DNA of 30,225 bases from Halovivax sp. (lineage in GTDB: Archaea > Halobacteriota > Halobacteria > Halobacteriales > Natrialbaceae): assembly GCA_007119345.1 (NCBI GenBank), contig SKPV01000068.1, positions 1 through 30,225 of the forward strand. Direction: 5' to 3'. Numbering within the stretch: the first letter of the stretch is position 1; each line of letters starts with the position of its first letter. The notes beneath the pieces are model-generated. The model did no database searches and had not been told where the DNA came from. It worked only from the letters and a program-made list of their open reading frames with translations. A program made the position numbers and the translations under genes. This document shows positions 21,919-30,139 of the stretch, one piece after another.

Positions 21919-23535
21919 TTAGCAGGTGCAGTAGGACGCCTGCTCGTCGTCCTCACCGTCTTCGTCGTCGTCATCGTCGTAGTCGTCCTCGCCCGCCGCT
22001 TCGTCGTCTTCGTCGACGGCGTCGTCATCTTCGTCGACCGCATCGTCATCTTCGTCGACCGCATCGTCATCTTCGTCGACCGCATCGTCGTCCTCGTCCA
22101 CGCCGACGTCGTCGTCGACGTCGTCGTGGTCGTAGACGAAGATGGTCGCGCTCTCGATGGTCACGTCCATCTGATCGTCGGCGGCGCCGACGTCGTCGTC
22201 ACCGGCGGCGTCGTCTTCGTCGTCGGTGTCGACGGCGTCATCCTCCGTGTCGTCGGCGCCGACGTCGTCAGCTTCGTCGTCGGTGTCGACCGCGTCGTCC
22301 TCATCGTCGGTGGCAGCGTCTTCCTCGTCGTCGGTGGCAGCGTCGTCCTCGTCATCGACCGCATCGTCGTCCATCTCGTGGAGCGGCTCGTCCGCGTACA
22401 CGAAGATGGTCGCCTCGCCGATGGTCAGGCCGTGGTCGTCAGCGGCAGCGTCGTCTTCGTCAGTGTCGACCGCGTCGTCTTCGTCATCGGTGTCGACGGC
22501 GTCATCTTCCGCGTCGTCGGTGTCGACGTCGTCAGCTTCCTCGTCGTCGACGACCACGAAGATGGTGGCGCTCTCGAAGCGGTCCTCGTCGAGATCGTCC
22601 ATCTCGTCGTCGTCGCCGACGGCGTCATCTTCCTCGTCGGTGTCGACGGCATCGTCTTCGTCGTCAGTGTCGACGGCGTCGTCGTCACCGACGGCGTCGT
22701 CCTCGTCGTCGGTGTCGACGGCGTCATCTTCCGCGTCGTCGGCGCCGACGTCGTCAGCTTCCTCGTCGACCGCATCGTCGTCCTCGTCGACGTCGACGTC
22801 CTCGTCGACCATCTCGCCGTCGTCGTCGACGACCACGAAGATGGTGGCGCTCTCGATGGTCACCTCACGGTCCTCGGTGGCGTCGTCGTCCATCGCGTCG
22901 TCGTCTTCGTCGACGGCGTCGTCATCCTCGGTGGCGTCGTCGTCCATCGCGTCGTCGGCGGCGCCGTCGATCTCGTCGAGATCGGTGACGTCCGCGGACT
23001 CGATGGTCACCTCGAGTGTGACGCCGTCGTGACGCTCGACGTCGGCGGCGTCCTCGTCGATGTCGTCTTCGTCCATGCCGACGTCGTCGTCACCGACTTC
23101 GTCGTCTTCCTCGTCGACGGCGTCGTCACCGACGGCGTCGTCCTCCGCGTCGTCGGTGTCGACGGCGTCATCCTCTGCGCCGTCGGTGTCGACGGCGTCA
23201 TCCTCTGCGTCGTCGGCACCGACGTCGTCAGCTTCGTCGTCGGTGTCGACCGCGTCGTCTTCGTCGTCTACGGCGTCGTCCGCGTCGTCGACGGCGTCAT
23301 CGTCCTCGTCGACGTCAGGGTCATCCGCGGGCGCGTCGTCTACGTGATCCTCGTGGACCACGAAGACGGTCGCGTCCTCGATGGTTACGGTCCACTCTTC
23401 GTCTCCGTTCAGCTCGTCGTCGTCGTGCTCGTCACTCAGACTCGTCGCCGCAGGGGTGGCAGCGCCGACCGCGGCGATGCCCCCGCACAGCATGATCAGC
23501 GAGAGGGTGACGGCTATCAGCTTCTGTGCGCTCAT
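21919..23535 (-). CDS. Secreted Asp-rich repeat protein with six TIESATIFV-type strands
   Basis: 538 residues. A Sec signal peptide (about 1-26, MSAQKLIAVTLSLIMLCGGI, with a likely cut after Val-Gly-Ala-Ala) implies export. The rest is dominated by Asp, Glu, Ala, Val and Thr in units such as DEDDDAV and DAVDTDDED. Six hydrophobic strands interrupt it: TVTIEDATVFVV (49-60), LEVTIESADV (174-183), EVTIESATIFVVV (224-236), RFESATIFVVV (319-329), LTIGEATIFVY (370-380) and VTIESATIFVYD (458-469). Near the end lie four to five perfect 7-residue repeats, then a tail Ser-Tyr-Cys-Thr-Cys. I do not recognise a named family. The pattern suggests a surface or matrix protein that binds cations, with Thr sites for O-glycosylation, but that is inference. 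The start at 23535 is chosen because it begins the signal peptide; 23586 is a longer option. A poly-T run follows the stop. Confidence 0.75.
   Translation of the reverse strand: MSAQKLIAVTLSLIMLCGGIAAVGAATPAATSLSDEHDDDELNGDEEWTVTIEDATVFVVHEDHVDDAPADDPDVDEDDDAVDDADDAVDDEDDAVDTDDEADDVGADDAEDDAVDTDGAEDDAVDTDDAEDDAVGDDAVDEEDDEVGDDDVGMDEDDIDEDAADVERHDGVTLEVTIESADVTDLDEIDGAADDAMDDDATEDDDAVDEDDDAMDDDATEDREVTIESATIFVVVDDDGEMVDEDVDVDEDDDAVDEEADDVGADDAEDDAVDTDDEDDAVGDDDAVDTDDEDDAVDTDEEDDAVGDDDEMDDLDEDRFESATIFVVVDDEEADDVDTDDAEDDAVDTDDEDDAVDTDEDDAAADDHGLTIGEATIFVYADEPLHEMDDDAVDDEDDAATDDEEDAATDDEDDAVDTDDEADDVGADDTEDDAVDTDDEDDAAGDDDVGAADDQMDVTIESATIFVYDHDDVDDDVGVDEDDDAVDEDDDAVDEDDDAVDEDDDAVDEDDEAAGEDDYDDDDDEDGEDDEQASYCTC
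21994..22098 (-). repeat. 21-base tandem repeats coding DEDDDAV
   Basis: Five consecutive 7-codon units (residues 480-514 of the Asp-rich protein). The middle three are identical at the DNA level, the first and last diverge. Such perfect tandem copies can change number by slippage, altering the length of the acidic tail. Confidence 0.85.
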
Positions 23536-23693
23536 GACTCCGAGTGAGGATACCGGCCGTCCGAAGGGTAAGGGGAATGGCTGCATCCTCAGTTGACGAC
23601 GGCGAGGACGGTCAGTAATGTGGACGCGTTCGGGAGAGATTCCGTGAAATGGCCGATTGAGAGTCGCTTGGCTCCGCCTAACCTGATCGGTTT

Positions 23694-23708
23694 CCCGGAC
23701 GTTCCGGG
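23694..23708. repeat. Perfect inverted repeat (6-bp arms, 3-base loop)
   Basis: CCCGGA-CGT-TCCGGG in the middle of the long divergent intergenic region. It could be a protein-binding site or a structured RNA element; no function can be assigned. Confidence 0.4.
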
Positions 23709-24062
23709 TGAGCGACCCTCGCCGAGGTCGACAGGTCCGGCGGCCCACGCAGCGATCGACCCCGAACCGTCGACGCGATCCACGCCGTGGGGTCGCGACG
23801 CTGGTGCGGTCCGCGACCGGCGGTCGGTCCCCCGCGGTCGCGATCCGCGAGCGCAATCGTCTATTGGAGCGGCCGACCGATCGATCCGATCGGAAACGAG
23901 GCGCCGGGACTTCGGCTCCGCAGCTCGCGTCGGCGGTCCGGACGCCGGGGCCCCAGTGAGGAGACCGTCCGGGAATCCGCCGTCGGCGTCCGCCGCGCTC
24001 TCGCGACTGCTGTCGAGTGCGAATCGCCGCAGTTTCGCGCTGGCTGCGTATCAAAGCCGTCG

Positions 24063-24082
24063 TTTTACCACACCGGTTGTGG
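24063..24082 (+). promoter_or_regulatory. Possible catalase promoter with overlapping inverted repeat
   Basis: TTTTA (24063-24067) is the only TATA-like sequence in the last 170 bases before the catalase ATG. It is followed at once by CCACA-CCGGT-TGTGG (24068-24082), an inverted repeat with 5-bp arms placed where a regulator would cover the space between TATA box and transcript start. The assignment rests on position and symmetry only. Confidence 0.35.
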
Positions 24083-24210
24083 AAGGCGCTACGTGGCCCG
24101 TACCGGCCGGGCGTCCCGCCCTCGTCGTGCGGTTCCGAGGCGCAAGACGCGACCGATCTCGAGATCGCTGGCGACCGGACCGCCCGGTCACCGCCCACCA
24201 CTCACCGATA

Positions 24211-26550
24211 ATGACAACCGACGATCCCCCGACTGACGACGCGACGAACGATGACGTCGCAGACGAGACGGCGACCGACGGACCGACCACCGCCGACGCT
24301 CCTTCCGACGCGGACGAGTCGGCGACCGCCGACGCCGGCGACTCGACGGAACCGGTCGAGACCGACGGCGGCGAGTCCGAGCCCGGAACCAGCGGCGACC
24401 CGGCTGACGGCGACGGGGCCCAACGCAAGCGAGAGCAACTCGACGCCGTCCGCGAGAGTCCCGAGGGCGAGGAGCTGACCTCCGATCACGGCGTCAAGAT
24501 CTCGAACACGGACGACTCCCTGAAGGCGGGCGAGCGGGGCCCGACCATCATGGAGGACTTCCACTTCCGGGAGAAGATGACCCAGTTCGACCACGAGTCG
24601 ATCCCGGAGCGGGTCGTCCACGCCCGCGGGACGGGCGCCCACGGCTACTTCCAGCCCTACGAGGACCCGGACCTCGGCGACGAGTACGACGACATCTCCG
24701 AGCTGACGAAAGCGAAGGTGCTGACCGATCCCGACCAGCAGACCCCGGTCTTCACCCGCTTCTCCACGGTCGTCGGTTCGCGGGGCTCGCCCGACACCGT
24801 CCGCGACGTCCGCGGGTTCGCGACCAAGTTCTACACGGAGGAGGGTAACTGGGACCTCGTCGGGAACAACATCCCCGTCTTCTTCATCCAGGACGCGATG
24901 GAGTTCCCGGACCTCGTCCACGCCATCAAGCCCGAACCCGACGACGGGACGCCGCAGGCCTCGGCCGCCCACGACACCTTCTGGGACTTCGCCTCCCTCA
25001 AGCCCGAACTCACGCACATGCTCATGTGGGTCCTCTCCGGGCGTGCCCTGCCGCGCGCCTACCGGATGATGCAGGGCTTCGGCGTCCACACCTTCCGACT
25101 CGTCAACGACAAGGGCGAGTCGCGATTCGTCAAGTTCCACTGGACCCCCAAGTACGGCACCCAGCAGCTCGTCTGGGACGAGACCCAGAAGATCGCCGGC
25201 AAGAACCCGGACTTCAACCGGATGGACCTCTACGACGTCATCGAGGCGGGCTACGAACCTGAGTGGGAACTCGGCGTCCAGATCTTCGACGAGGACGAGG
25301 CCGAGTCGTTCGATTTCGACGTCCTCGATCCCACGAAGATCGTGCCCGAGACGGAAGTCCCGGTTCGCCCCATCGGGAGGATGGTGCTGAACGAGACGCC
25401 GGACAACTTCTTCGCGGAGGTCGAGCAGGTCGCGTTCCACCCCGGCAACGTCGTCCCCGGCATCGACTTCACGAACGATCCCCTCCTGCAGGGCCGGCTG
25501 TTCTCCTACCAGGACACCCAGCTCAACCGGTTCAACGGCGCCAACTGGGACGAGATCCCGATCAATCGACCGATCGCAGAACGTCACAACAACCAGCGCG
25601 CGGGGTTCATGCGCCAGGAGATCAATTCGGGCAAGGTGTCCTACAAGCCTAACTCGATCGGCGACGACGATCCGCAGGAGGTCCCCGCCGAGGAAGGTGG
25701 CTACGAGCACTTCGCGGAGAAGATCGACGGGAAGAAGATCCGGAACCGCAGCGAGAGCTTCGAGAACCACTTCGAGCAGGCGCGGCTGTTCTGGAACAGC
25801 ATGACCGAGCCCGAAAAGCAGAACATCGTCGACGCCGCCCACTTCGAACTCGGCAAGGTCGACCGGATGGAGATCCGGGAGCGGATGGTCCACGACCTGT
25901 TCAACAACGTCGACCACGAGTTCGCGAAACGGGTGGCCGAGGGGATCGGCGTCGAGCCGCCCGAGGAACCGGGCGACGAGCTGCCCGATCACGACCGAGA
26001 GGACCCGAGCCTCAGCATCAACGAGCGCCGCGACGCCGACACGATCGAGACGCGGAAGGTCGCCGTCCTCGTCGACGACGGCTTCGACGCGGACCATCTC
26101 GAGACGGTCGAATCCACCCTGGAGGACGAGGGCGCTCGCGTATCGGTTGTCTCGAAGATCCTCGGCGACAAAGACGCGGAGAACGGCGATGCGGTGGCGG
26201 CGGACGAGAGTCACGTCACGACCGGCTCCATCCTGTTCGACGCGGTCTACGTCCCCGGCGGTCGCGAGCACGTCGACGCGCTGCTCGAGCAGGGCGGCGC
26301 CAAGCAGTTCGTCGCCGAGGCGTTCAAGCACAAGAAGCCGATCGCCGCGGCCGGCGACGGGGTCGACCTCTTCGAGGAAGTCGAGCTTCCGGGCGTCGAC
26401 GTCGCGGACGACGGCGACGGCGTCGTCTCGGACCTCGGCGTGGTGACGTGCGGGTCCGACGACGGACTCGAGGAACTCGCCGAGGCGTTTCGCGACGCGA
26501 TCGCCGCCCACCGCCACTGGGGACGGGACCCGAAGGAGGTGCCGGCGTAG
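24211..26550 (+). CDS. katE: Large-subunit (clade 2, HPII-like) catalase
   Basis: 779-residue haem catalase that converts hydrogen peroxide to water and oxygen in the cytoplasm. Its length and C-terminal extension mark it as the large-subunit clade. Order of parts: an acidic, low-complexity N-terminal tail (1-80), the catalase core with the distal His137 in RVVHARGTGAHGYFQ, the Asn pair in VGNNIPVFFIQDA (219-220), and the haem-ligand Tyr433 in GRLFSYQDTQLNR with Arg429 four residues earlier. A DJ-1/PfpI-like flavodoxin domain follows from about 615 (RKVAVLVDDGFDADHLE) to the end. The start at 24211 (MTTDDPPTDDATNDD) is the first ATG of the acidic tail; the long upstream frame is not haloarchaeal in composition. 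The gene stands alone, divergent from the Asp-rich protein gene. Confidence 0.95.
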   Translation: MTTDDPPTDDATNDDVADETATDGPTTADAPSDADESATADAGDSTEPVETDGGESEPGTSGDPADGDGAQRKREQLDAVRESPEGEELTSDHGVKISNTDDSLKAGERGPTIMEDFHFREKMTQFDHESIPERVVHARGTGAHGYFQPYEDPDLGDEYDDISELTKAKVLTDPDQQTPVFTRFSTVVGSRGSPDTVRDVRGFATKFYTEEGNWDLVGNNIPVFFIQDAMEFPDLVHAIKPEPDDGTPQASAAHDTFWDFASLKPELTHMLMWVLSGRALPRAYRMMQGFGVHTFRLVNDKGESRFVKFHWTPKYGTQQLVWDETQKIAGKNPDFNRMDLYDVIEAGYEPEWELGVQIFDEDEAESFDFDVLDPTKIVPETEVPVRPIGRMVLNETPDNFFAEVEQVAFHPGNVVPGIDFTNDPLLQGRLFSYQDTQLNRFNGANWDEIPINRPIAERHNNQRAGFMRQEINSGKVSYKPNSIGDDDPQEVPAEEGGYEHFAEKIDGKKIRNRSESFENHFEQARLFWNSMTEPEKQNIVDAAHFELGKVDRMEIRERMVHDLFNNVDHEFAKRVAEGIGVEPPEEPGDELPDHDREDPSLSINERRDADTIETRKVAVLVDDGFDADHLETVESTLEDEGARVSVVSKILGDKDAENGDAVAADESHVTTGSILFDAVYVPGGREHVDALLEQGGAKQFVAEAFKHKKPIAAAGDGVDLFEEVELPGVDVADDGDGVVSDLGVVTCGSDDGLEELAEAFRDAIAAHRHWGRDPKEVPA

Positions 26551-26611
26551 GGGGACAGCCCGCGAGCGCGGACATCACGGGGGGACGCGAACCCCGGAGG
26601 GAGCCGGCGGC

Positions 26612-26866
26612 TCACTCGCTATCCGAGAGCGAGTAACCGGCTTCGGAGAGGGCCGTTCGAACGTGCGGTTCGTGGTCGGGGGAGAGTTCCTCGCGCGGCG
26701 TCACCCTGTCGCTGCCGTCGTCGACGTGGTCGAACTCGACGGTGATCGTCGCCACGTCCCCGCGTTCGCCGACCCCGACGAGTTCGACGAGCAGTTCGCT
26801 GCCGAACCGGTACACTTCGCTCGTCGTCACGTCCGTCATCCGCTGGGGCGGGTCGGGTTCGCTCAT
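26612..26866 (-). CDS. Small hypothetical acidic protein
   Basis: 84 residues, soluble. The middle has a strand-rich pattern (SEVYRFGSELLVELVGVG, then DVATITVEFDHVDD), and the C-terminus is a short helix with acidic end (ALSEAGYSLSDSE). I do not recognise a family. It starts 4 bases after the stop codon of the 111-residue gene upstream, so the two form an operon. ATG 26839 (MTDVTTSEVYRF) is an alternative start nine codons in. The acidic composition is typical of haloarchaeal proteins and supports it being real. Confidence 0.68.
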   Translation of the reverse strand: MSEPDPPQRMTDVTTSEVYRFGSELLVELVGVGERGDVATITVEFDHVDDGSDRVTPREELSPDHEPHVRTALSEAGYSLSDSE

Positions 26867-26870
26867 CGGT

Positions 26871-27206
26871 TCACGACGCCGGTTCGATCGCGGCGACGGC
26901 CGCGGCGGTTCGGTGCACTCTCTCGAGGAGGTCGAACGCGACGGATCGGTCGCGATCCGGCGTCCCCGTCGCCTCGACGTATCGGCCCGACGCGGTACGC
27001 AGATAGGCGAGTTCGCTCTCCGTGAACCGGTGTCGACCGGTTTCGAGCTCGTCGAACACCCGGTAGACGACGACCGGCGGCGGGTCGGTCTCGGCGGGGG
27101 CCTGCAGCGCCGATTCAACGCGATCGAGCAGGACGTGGTGGAGCAGCCACTGCTCTTCGCGGGAGAGATCCACGGAGAAGTCCTGTTGGTCGCTCGAACG
27201 GGCCAT
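26871..27206 (-). CDS. Small hypothetical helical protein
   Basis: 111 residues, predicted mostly helical and soluble. It begins MARSSDQQDFSVDLSREEQW and continues LLHHVLLDRVESAL, then a linker rich in Pro, and a second helical part (ELETGRHRFTESELAYLRTA) ending with VFDLLERVHRTAA-like helices. Small proteins with a Ser-Arg-Glu-Glu-Gln-Trp then His-His-Val-Leu start are widespread and uncharacterised in haloarchaea, as far as I recall. The start at 27206 is the ATG that opens the acidic, haloarchaeal-like part; the frame upstream is Arg/Pro-rich. It is followed after 4 bases by the 84-residue gene, so they are likely co-expressed. No function can be assigned. Confidence 0.7.
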   Translation of the reverse strand: MARSSDQQDFSVDLSREEQWLLHHVLLDRVESALQAPAETDPPPVVVYRVFDELETGRHRFTESELAYLRTASGRYVEATGTPDRDRSVAFDLLERVHRTAAAVAAIEPAS

Positions 27207-27495
27207 GGGCGGACTGGATCGACGCGGGGACGTACGGTGGCGCGGTCGGAAAAGACGCTGCCCATACATGTTGATTGGTGGCCAATCACACGGTCCCGGG
27301 GAACCTGGCGACGGGCGAGTCGCCGGGACGATCATCGCCAGCGGACCCGGTCGGACGTCGGGAACTGATGTACGGGCTGGGCATGCAAGCCCGGTTCGTT
27401 CCGGTCGACGCCCCGAGGCTCGAGATACGGACGGCCGCTCACTGCTGTCGATTTCCGAATCGTTCGCCGATACCGACGCGTCACGCGCAACACGC

Positions 27496-28635
27496 ATGCA
27501 AAAAGCCATCGAGGTCGAGTACTGGACCGTCGACGAAGAGGGCGCCCTCGTCGAACCGGGGGCGCTGACCGAGTTCTCCGAGAACGTCGAGGGGGAGTTC
27601 GTCGAGCCGCTGTTCGAGCTGAAGACCGAGCCGTACGAGACGATCCCCGAGCTCAGGGCCGCGTTCGTCGACCGGCTCGCCGAGACCGTCGCTCGGGCGG
27701 ACGAGCTCGGGAAGCGCCTCGTTCCGTTGGGGACGCCGATCGGCGAGGAGTCGATCGACTTTCGACCCAGCGAGCGCGGGCGGGTCCAGCGGGCGGTGAT
27801 CGGCGACCGCTTTCGTCACGCGAAACACTGCGCCGGCACGCACCTCCACTTCGAGCAGCGCAACGTGGTCGACCAGCTCAACGTCCTCCTCGGGATCGAT
27901 CCGGTGCTCGCGCTGGCCAACTCCTCGCCGTACTACAGAGGCGAGCGCCTCGCCGACGGCGCCCGCGCCTACCTCTACCGAAGGCGGACCTACGAGCTGT
28001 TTCCCGACCACGGCCAGCTTTGGGAGTACGTCGACACCGTCGCCGAGTGGGAGCGGCGCCTCCAGGCGCGCTACGAGGAGTTTCGCACCGCCGCGATCGA
28101 CGCCGGAGTCGACGCGGACGCCGTCGACAGACACTTCTCGACCGACGACGCGGTCTGGGCCCCGGTACGCCTGCGCGAGGAGATGCCGACCGTCGAGTGG
28201 CGCTCGCCCGACGCGACGCTGCCGAGCGAGATCCTCCGGCTGACCGCGGACGTCGATCGACTGATGGAGGGGCTCCACCACACCTCGGTCCAGATCGGGA
28301 CCGCCGGCGCGTTCGACGTCGCCGACGACGGCGTCACGCTCCCGCCGTTCGACGAGCTCCGCGACCTGACCGACGCCGCCATGCACGACGGCCTCGGGTC
28401 CGCGACCGTCCGCACCTACCTCGACCGGATGGGCTTCTCGCCGCGCGAGTACGACCCGCTCAGCCGGTGGATCGACGGCCCCGCTCGCGTGAGCGAGGCG
28501 GAGGCGCGGGCGCTCCGGCTGCGGTGCGCCCGGCGGCTGCGCGAAGACGTCGCCGCGCTACGAGAGGCGGCATCGGAATCCCGATCGCGGATACCATGGT
28601 CGTCAGAGTCGCCGTCGTCGACCGATTCCGAGTGA
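27496..28635 (+). CDS. GCS2-family carboxylate-amine ligase (glutamate-cysteine ligase-like)
   Basis: 379-residue soluble enzyme of the GCS2 (YbdK/GshA2) family, which joins the gamma-carboxyl of glutamate to an amine using ATP. Visible motifs: the N-terminal metal/ATP strand AIEVEYWTVDEEG (4-16), the ELKTEP segment (41-46) that corresponds to the conserved Glu-x-x-Thr-x-Pro, and HCAGTHLHFEQ (111-121), matching the family Cys-Gly-Thr-His-x-His motif. Haloarchaea make gamma-glutamylcysteine as their main thiol with an enzyme of this family, but they also carry paralogues of unknown substrate, so I give no symbol. The start at 27496 (MQKAIEVEYW) begins exactly at the conserved strand. The C-terminal 25 residues are Ser/Arg-rich and not conserved in the family pattern I know. 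It stands alone on the plus strand. Confidence 0.78.
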   Translation: MQKAIEVEYWTVDEEGALVEPGALTEFSENVEGEFVEPLFELKTEPYETIPELRAAFVDRLAETVARADELGKRLVPLGTPIGEESIDFRPSERGRVQRAVIGDRFRHAKHCAGTHLHFEQRNVVDQLNVLLGIDPVLALANSSPYYRGERLADGARAYLYRRRTYELFPDHGQLWEYVDTVAEWERRLQARYEEFRTAAIDAGVDADAVDRHFSTDDAVWAPVRLREEMPTVEWRSPDATLPSEILRLTADVDRLMEGLHHTSVQIGTAGAFDVADDGVTLPPFDELRDLTDAAMHDGLGSATVRTYLDRMGFSPREYDPLSRWIDGPARVSEAEARALRLRCARRLREDVAALREAASESRSRIPWSSESPSSTDSE

Positions 28636-28841
28636 CCTCGGTTCCCGTATCGTCCGCTGCGCCCTCGGAACGCCCGTCGACGGCGTCACGTCGAGAAGCG
28701 GTGGGGAACCCGCGGCCCGAAGCGAGCGACGCGTCACCTCGAGAACCGTCCCCGGTTCGCCTCCCTCGGGGGCACTTAGCGGGCGACCGTTGCCAGCGAC
28801 GGATTACCCCGATCGATCCGTGACCGTCCGGTGTACCGGTG

Positions 28842-28848
28842 ATATAAC
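28842..28848 (+). promoter_or_regulatory. TATA box before the MBL-fold hydrolase gene
   Basis: ATATAAC is a strong TATA-like element but lies 77-83 bases before the ATG at 28925, so the mRNA would have a leader of about 50 bases. A purine-rich GGGGCGAGGGG just before that ATG may serve as a ribosome-binding site. This gene would then differ from the leaderless pattern of most genes here. Confidence 0.5.
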
Positions 28849-28924
28849 AAACCGTAGGGCCCCCGAAACCGCTGTCGGGCGCGAACGTGGGAACGGCGAA
28901 CTTTCGACGCGGGGCGAGGGGACG

Positions 28925-30139
28925 ATGGCGGCGGTAGGCAGGTGGACCGCCGCGGCCCTCCTCTTCGGACTCGGGCTCTCCGTGGCGCTCGCGGGTGGCA
29001 TGGTCGTCGATCCGTCGCCGCAGGACGGGCCCCAGCCGGAGATCGCCGACGGACCGCCGAGTGCCGACGCGGACCAGCCCGATCCGCCGTGGGAGGCGGC
29101 GCTCGACGGACCGACGACCGCAGAAACGGCGCCCGGCGGACCGACGACCGCAGAAACGACCCCCGGCGGACCGACGACCGAGGACGCAGGATCGAACGCC
29201 CACTTGGCACCCCTCGACGCGGAGCGAGACGGCGAGTTACAGGTGCACTTCATCAACGTGGGGCAGGCCGACGCTACCCTGGTGGTGACGCCGTCGAACG
29301 CGACCGTGCTGATCGACACCGGCCACGCACTCGACGACGGGGAGTACGTCCTCGACTACCTGGAGGCCCACGGGATCGAGCGGATCGACTACCTCGTCGC
29401 CACCCACGGCCACTGGGACCACATCGGCGGCCACCCCGCGGTCATCGAGACGTACGAGGCGGAACTCGACGGCGTGGGGACGCTGTTCGATCCGGGCGTG
29501 GCCCACACCACGCGGACGTTCGAGTCCTACCTGGACGCGGTCGAGGCCCACGACGTGCCCCTGCGCGTCGTTCGCGAGGGCGACGCGGTGAACTGGGACG
29601 ACGACCTCGACGTGTCGGTGCTGAATCCGCCGGACGAGGACCGGGCGGACGAACTGAACGACGACAGCCTCGCCTTCCGCGTCGAATACGACGAGGCGAG
29701 CGTGCTGCTCCCCGGCGACGCCGAGTGGGAGGCCGAACGCCGGATGGCCGGGACGTACGGCGACGACCTCGACGCGGACCTCTACAAGGCCGGCCACCAC
29801 GGTTCGAACACGTCCTCGACCCCGTCGTTCCTGGCGCGCGTCGATCCCGACGTCGCCGTCGTCTCGTCGGCCTACGAGAGCCCGTTCGGCCACCCGAACG
29901 AGGAGGTGCTCGCAACGTTCGCTCACCAGGGGGTCGAGACGTACTGGACGGCCGCGCACGGCTCGACGGTCGCGATCTCAGACGGTGGGGGGTGGGATAT
30001 TCGCGCCCAGGCGAACGCGACGACGGACCCGCGCGTCGTCCGCGCCGAACCGCCGGCGACGGCGCATCCGGCGGCGGGGGTCCCGCAGCCGCAGTCGGCC
30101 TCCGAAGCGCCGGTGACGACGGTCACCTCCCGCTGTTAG
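28925..30139 (+). CDS. Exported or membrane-anchored ComEC-type MBL-fold hydrolase
   Basis: 404 residues. An N-terminal hydrophobic segment (about 6-26) is a signal peptide or anchor, followed by an acidic, Pro/Thr-rich linker with three copies of a 10-residue unit (PGGPTTAETT type, about 61-86). The metallo-beta-lactamase domain (about 104-370) has FINVGQADATLV, the metal motif ATHGHWDHIGG (His161, His163, Asp165, His166), the GDAEWEAE metal Asp, AGHHGSNTSS and the closing PFGHPNEEV. These match the hydrolase domain found at the C-terminus of ComEC and in related free-standing exported proteins, which are thought to act on nucleic acids outside the membrane. The C-terminal 35 residues are Ala/Pro/Thr-rich and end in Cys. 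The start at 28925 opens the signal segment. The real substrate is not known. Confidence 0.85.
   Translation: MAAVGRWTAAALLFGLGLSVALAGGMVVDPSPQDGPQPEIADGPPSADADQPDPPWEAALDGPTTAETAPGGPTTAETTPGGPTTEDAGSNAHLAPLDAERDGELQVHFINVGQADATLVVTPSNATVLIDTGHALDDGEYVLDYLEAHGIERIDYLVATHGHWDHIGGHPAVIETYEAELDGVGTLFDPGVAHTTRTFESYLDAVEAHDVPLRVVREGDAVNWDDDLDVSVLNPPDEDRADELNDDSLAFRVEYDEASVLLPGDAEWEAERRMAGTYGDDLDADLYKAGHHGSNTSSTPSFLARVDPDVAVVSSAYESPFGHPNEEVLATFAHQGVETYWTAAHGSTVAISDGGGWDIRAQANATTDPRVVRAEPPATAHPAAGVPQPQSASEAPVTTVTSRC
29106..29184 (+). repeat. 30-base tandem repeat in the linker of the MBL-fold hydrolase
   Basis: CGGACCGACGACCGCAGAAA recurs with a 30-base period (from 29107 and 29137; a third, partial copy from 29167), encoding GPTTAETxPG units. 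The copies are nearly identical, so the linker length may vary between strains. The Thr residues are plausible O-glycosylation sites in an exported linker. Confidence 0.8.

Larger units (their letters stand above)
23536..24210. other. 675-base intergenic region between the Asp-rich gene and the catalase gene
   Basis: This stretch separates two divergent start codons. All long open frames give Arg/Ser/Pro-rich translations that do not look haloarchaeal, so I call no gene. It contains a perfect hairpin CCCGGA-CGT-TCCGGG (23694-23708), a longer imperfect inverted repeat (23806-23818 with 23836-23848) and, closer to the catalase, a T-run plus CCACA-CCGGT-TGTGG inverted repeat (24063-24082). A promoter for the Asp-rich gene may lie near 23565-23577 (CCTTACCCTT on the minus strand). 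If the catalase promoter is at 24063, its leader is about 120 bases long, unlike most genes here. Confidence 0.5.

Noticed and set aside
23517..23535. Possible lipobox (LIMLCGG) in the signal peptide of the Asp-rich protein
   Set aside because: The residues before the Cys are Ile-Met-Leu rather than Leu-Ala/Ser-Gly/Ala, and a normal Ala-x-Ala-type cut site lies a few residues later.
22126..23547. 473-codon open frame on the plus strand, opposite the Asp-rich gene, rich in Val and Asp
   Set aside because: It is the mirror of Asp (GAC) codons, which read as Val (GTC) on the other strand. It has no promoter, and the minus-strand reading has a signal peptide, conserved motifs and a terminator.
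23593..24210. Extension of the catalase reading frame upstream by about 200 codons
   Set aside because: The extension is Arg/Pro/Ser-rich, contrasts with the acidic protein that follows, and clade 2 catalases already have a complete N-terminal tail from 24211.
24202..26517. 771-codon open frame antisense to the catalase
   Set aside because: The catalase on the plus strand has all catalytic residues; the antisense translation is low in recognisable motifs and is a codon-bias shadow.
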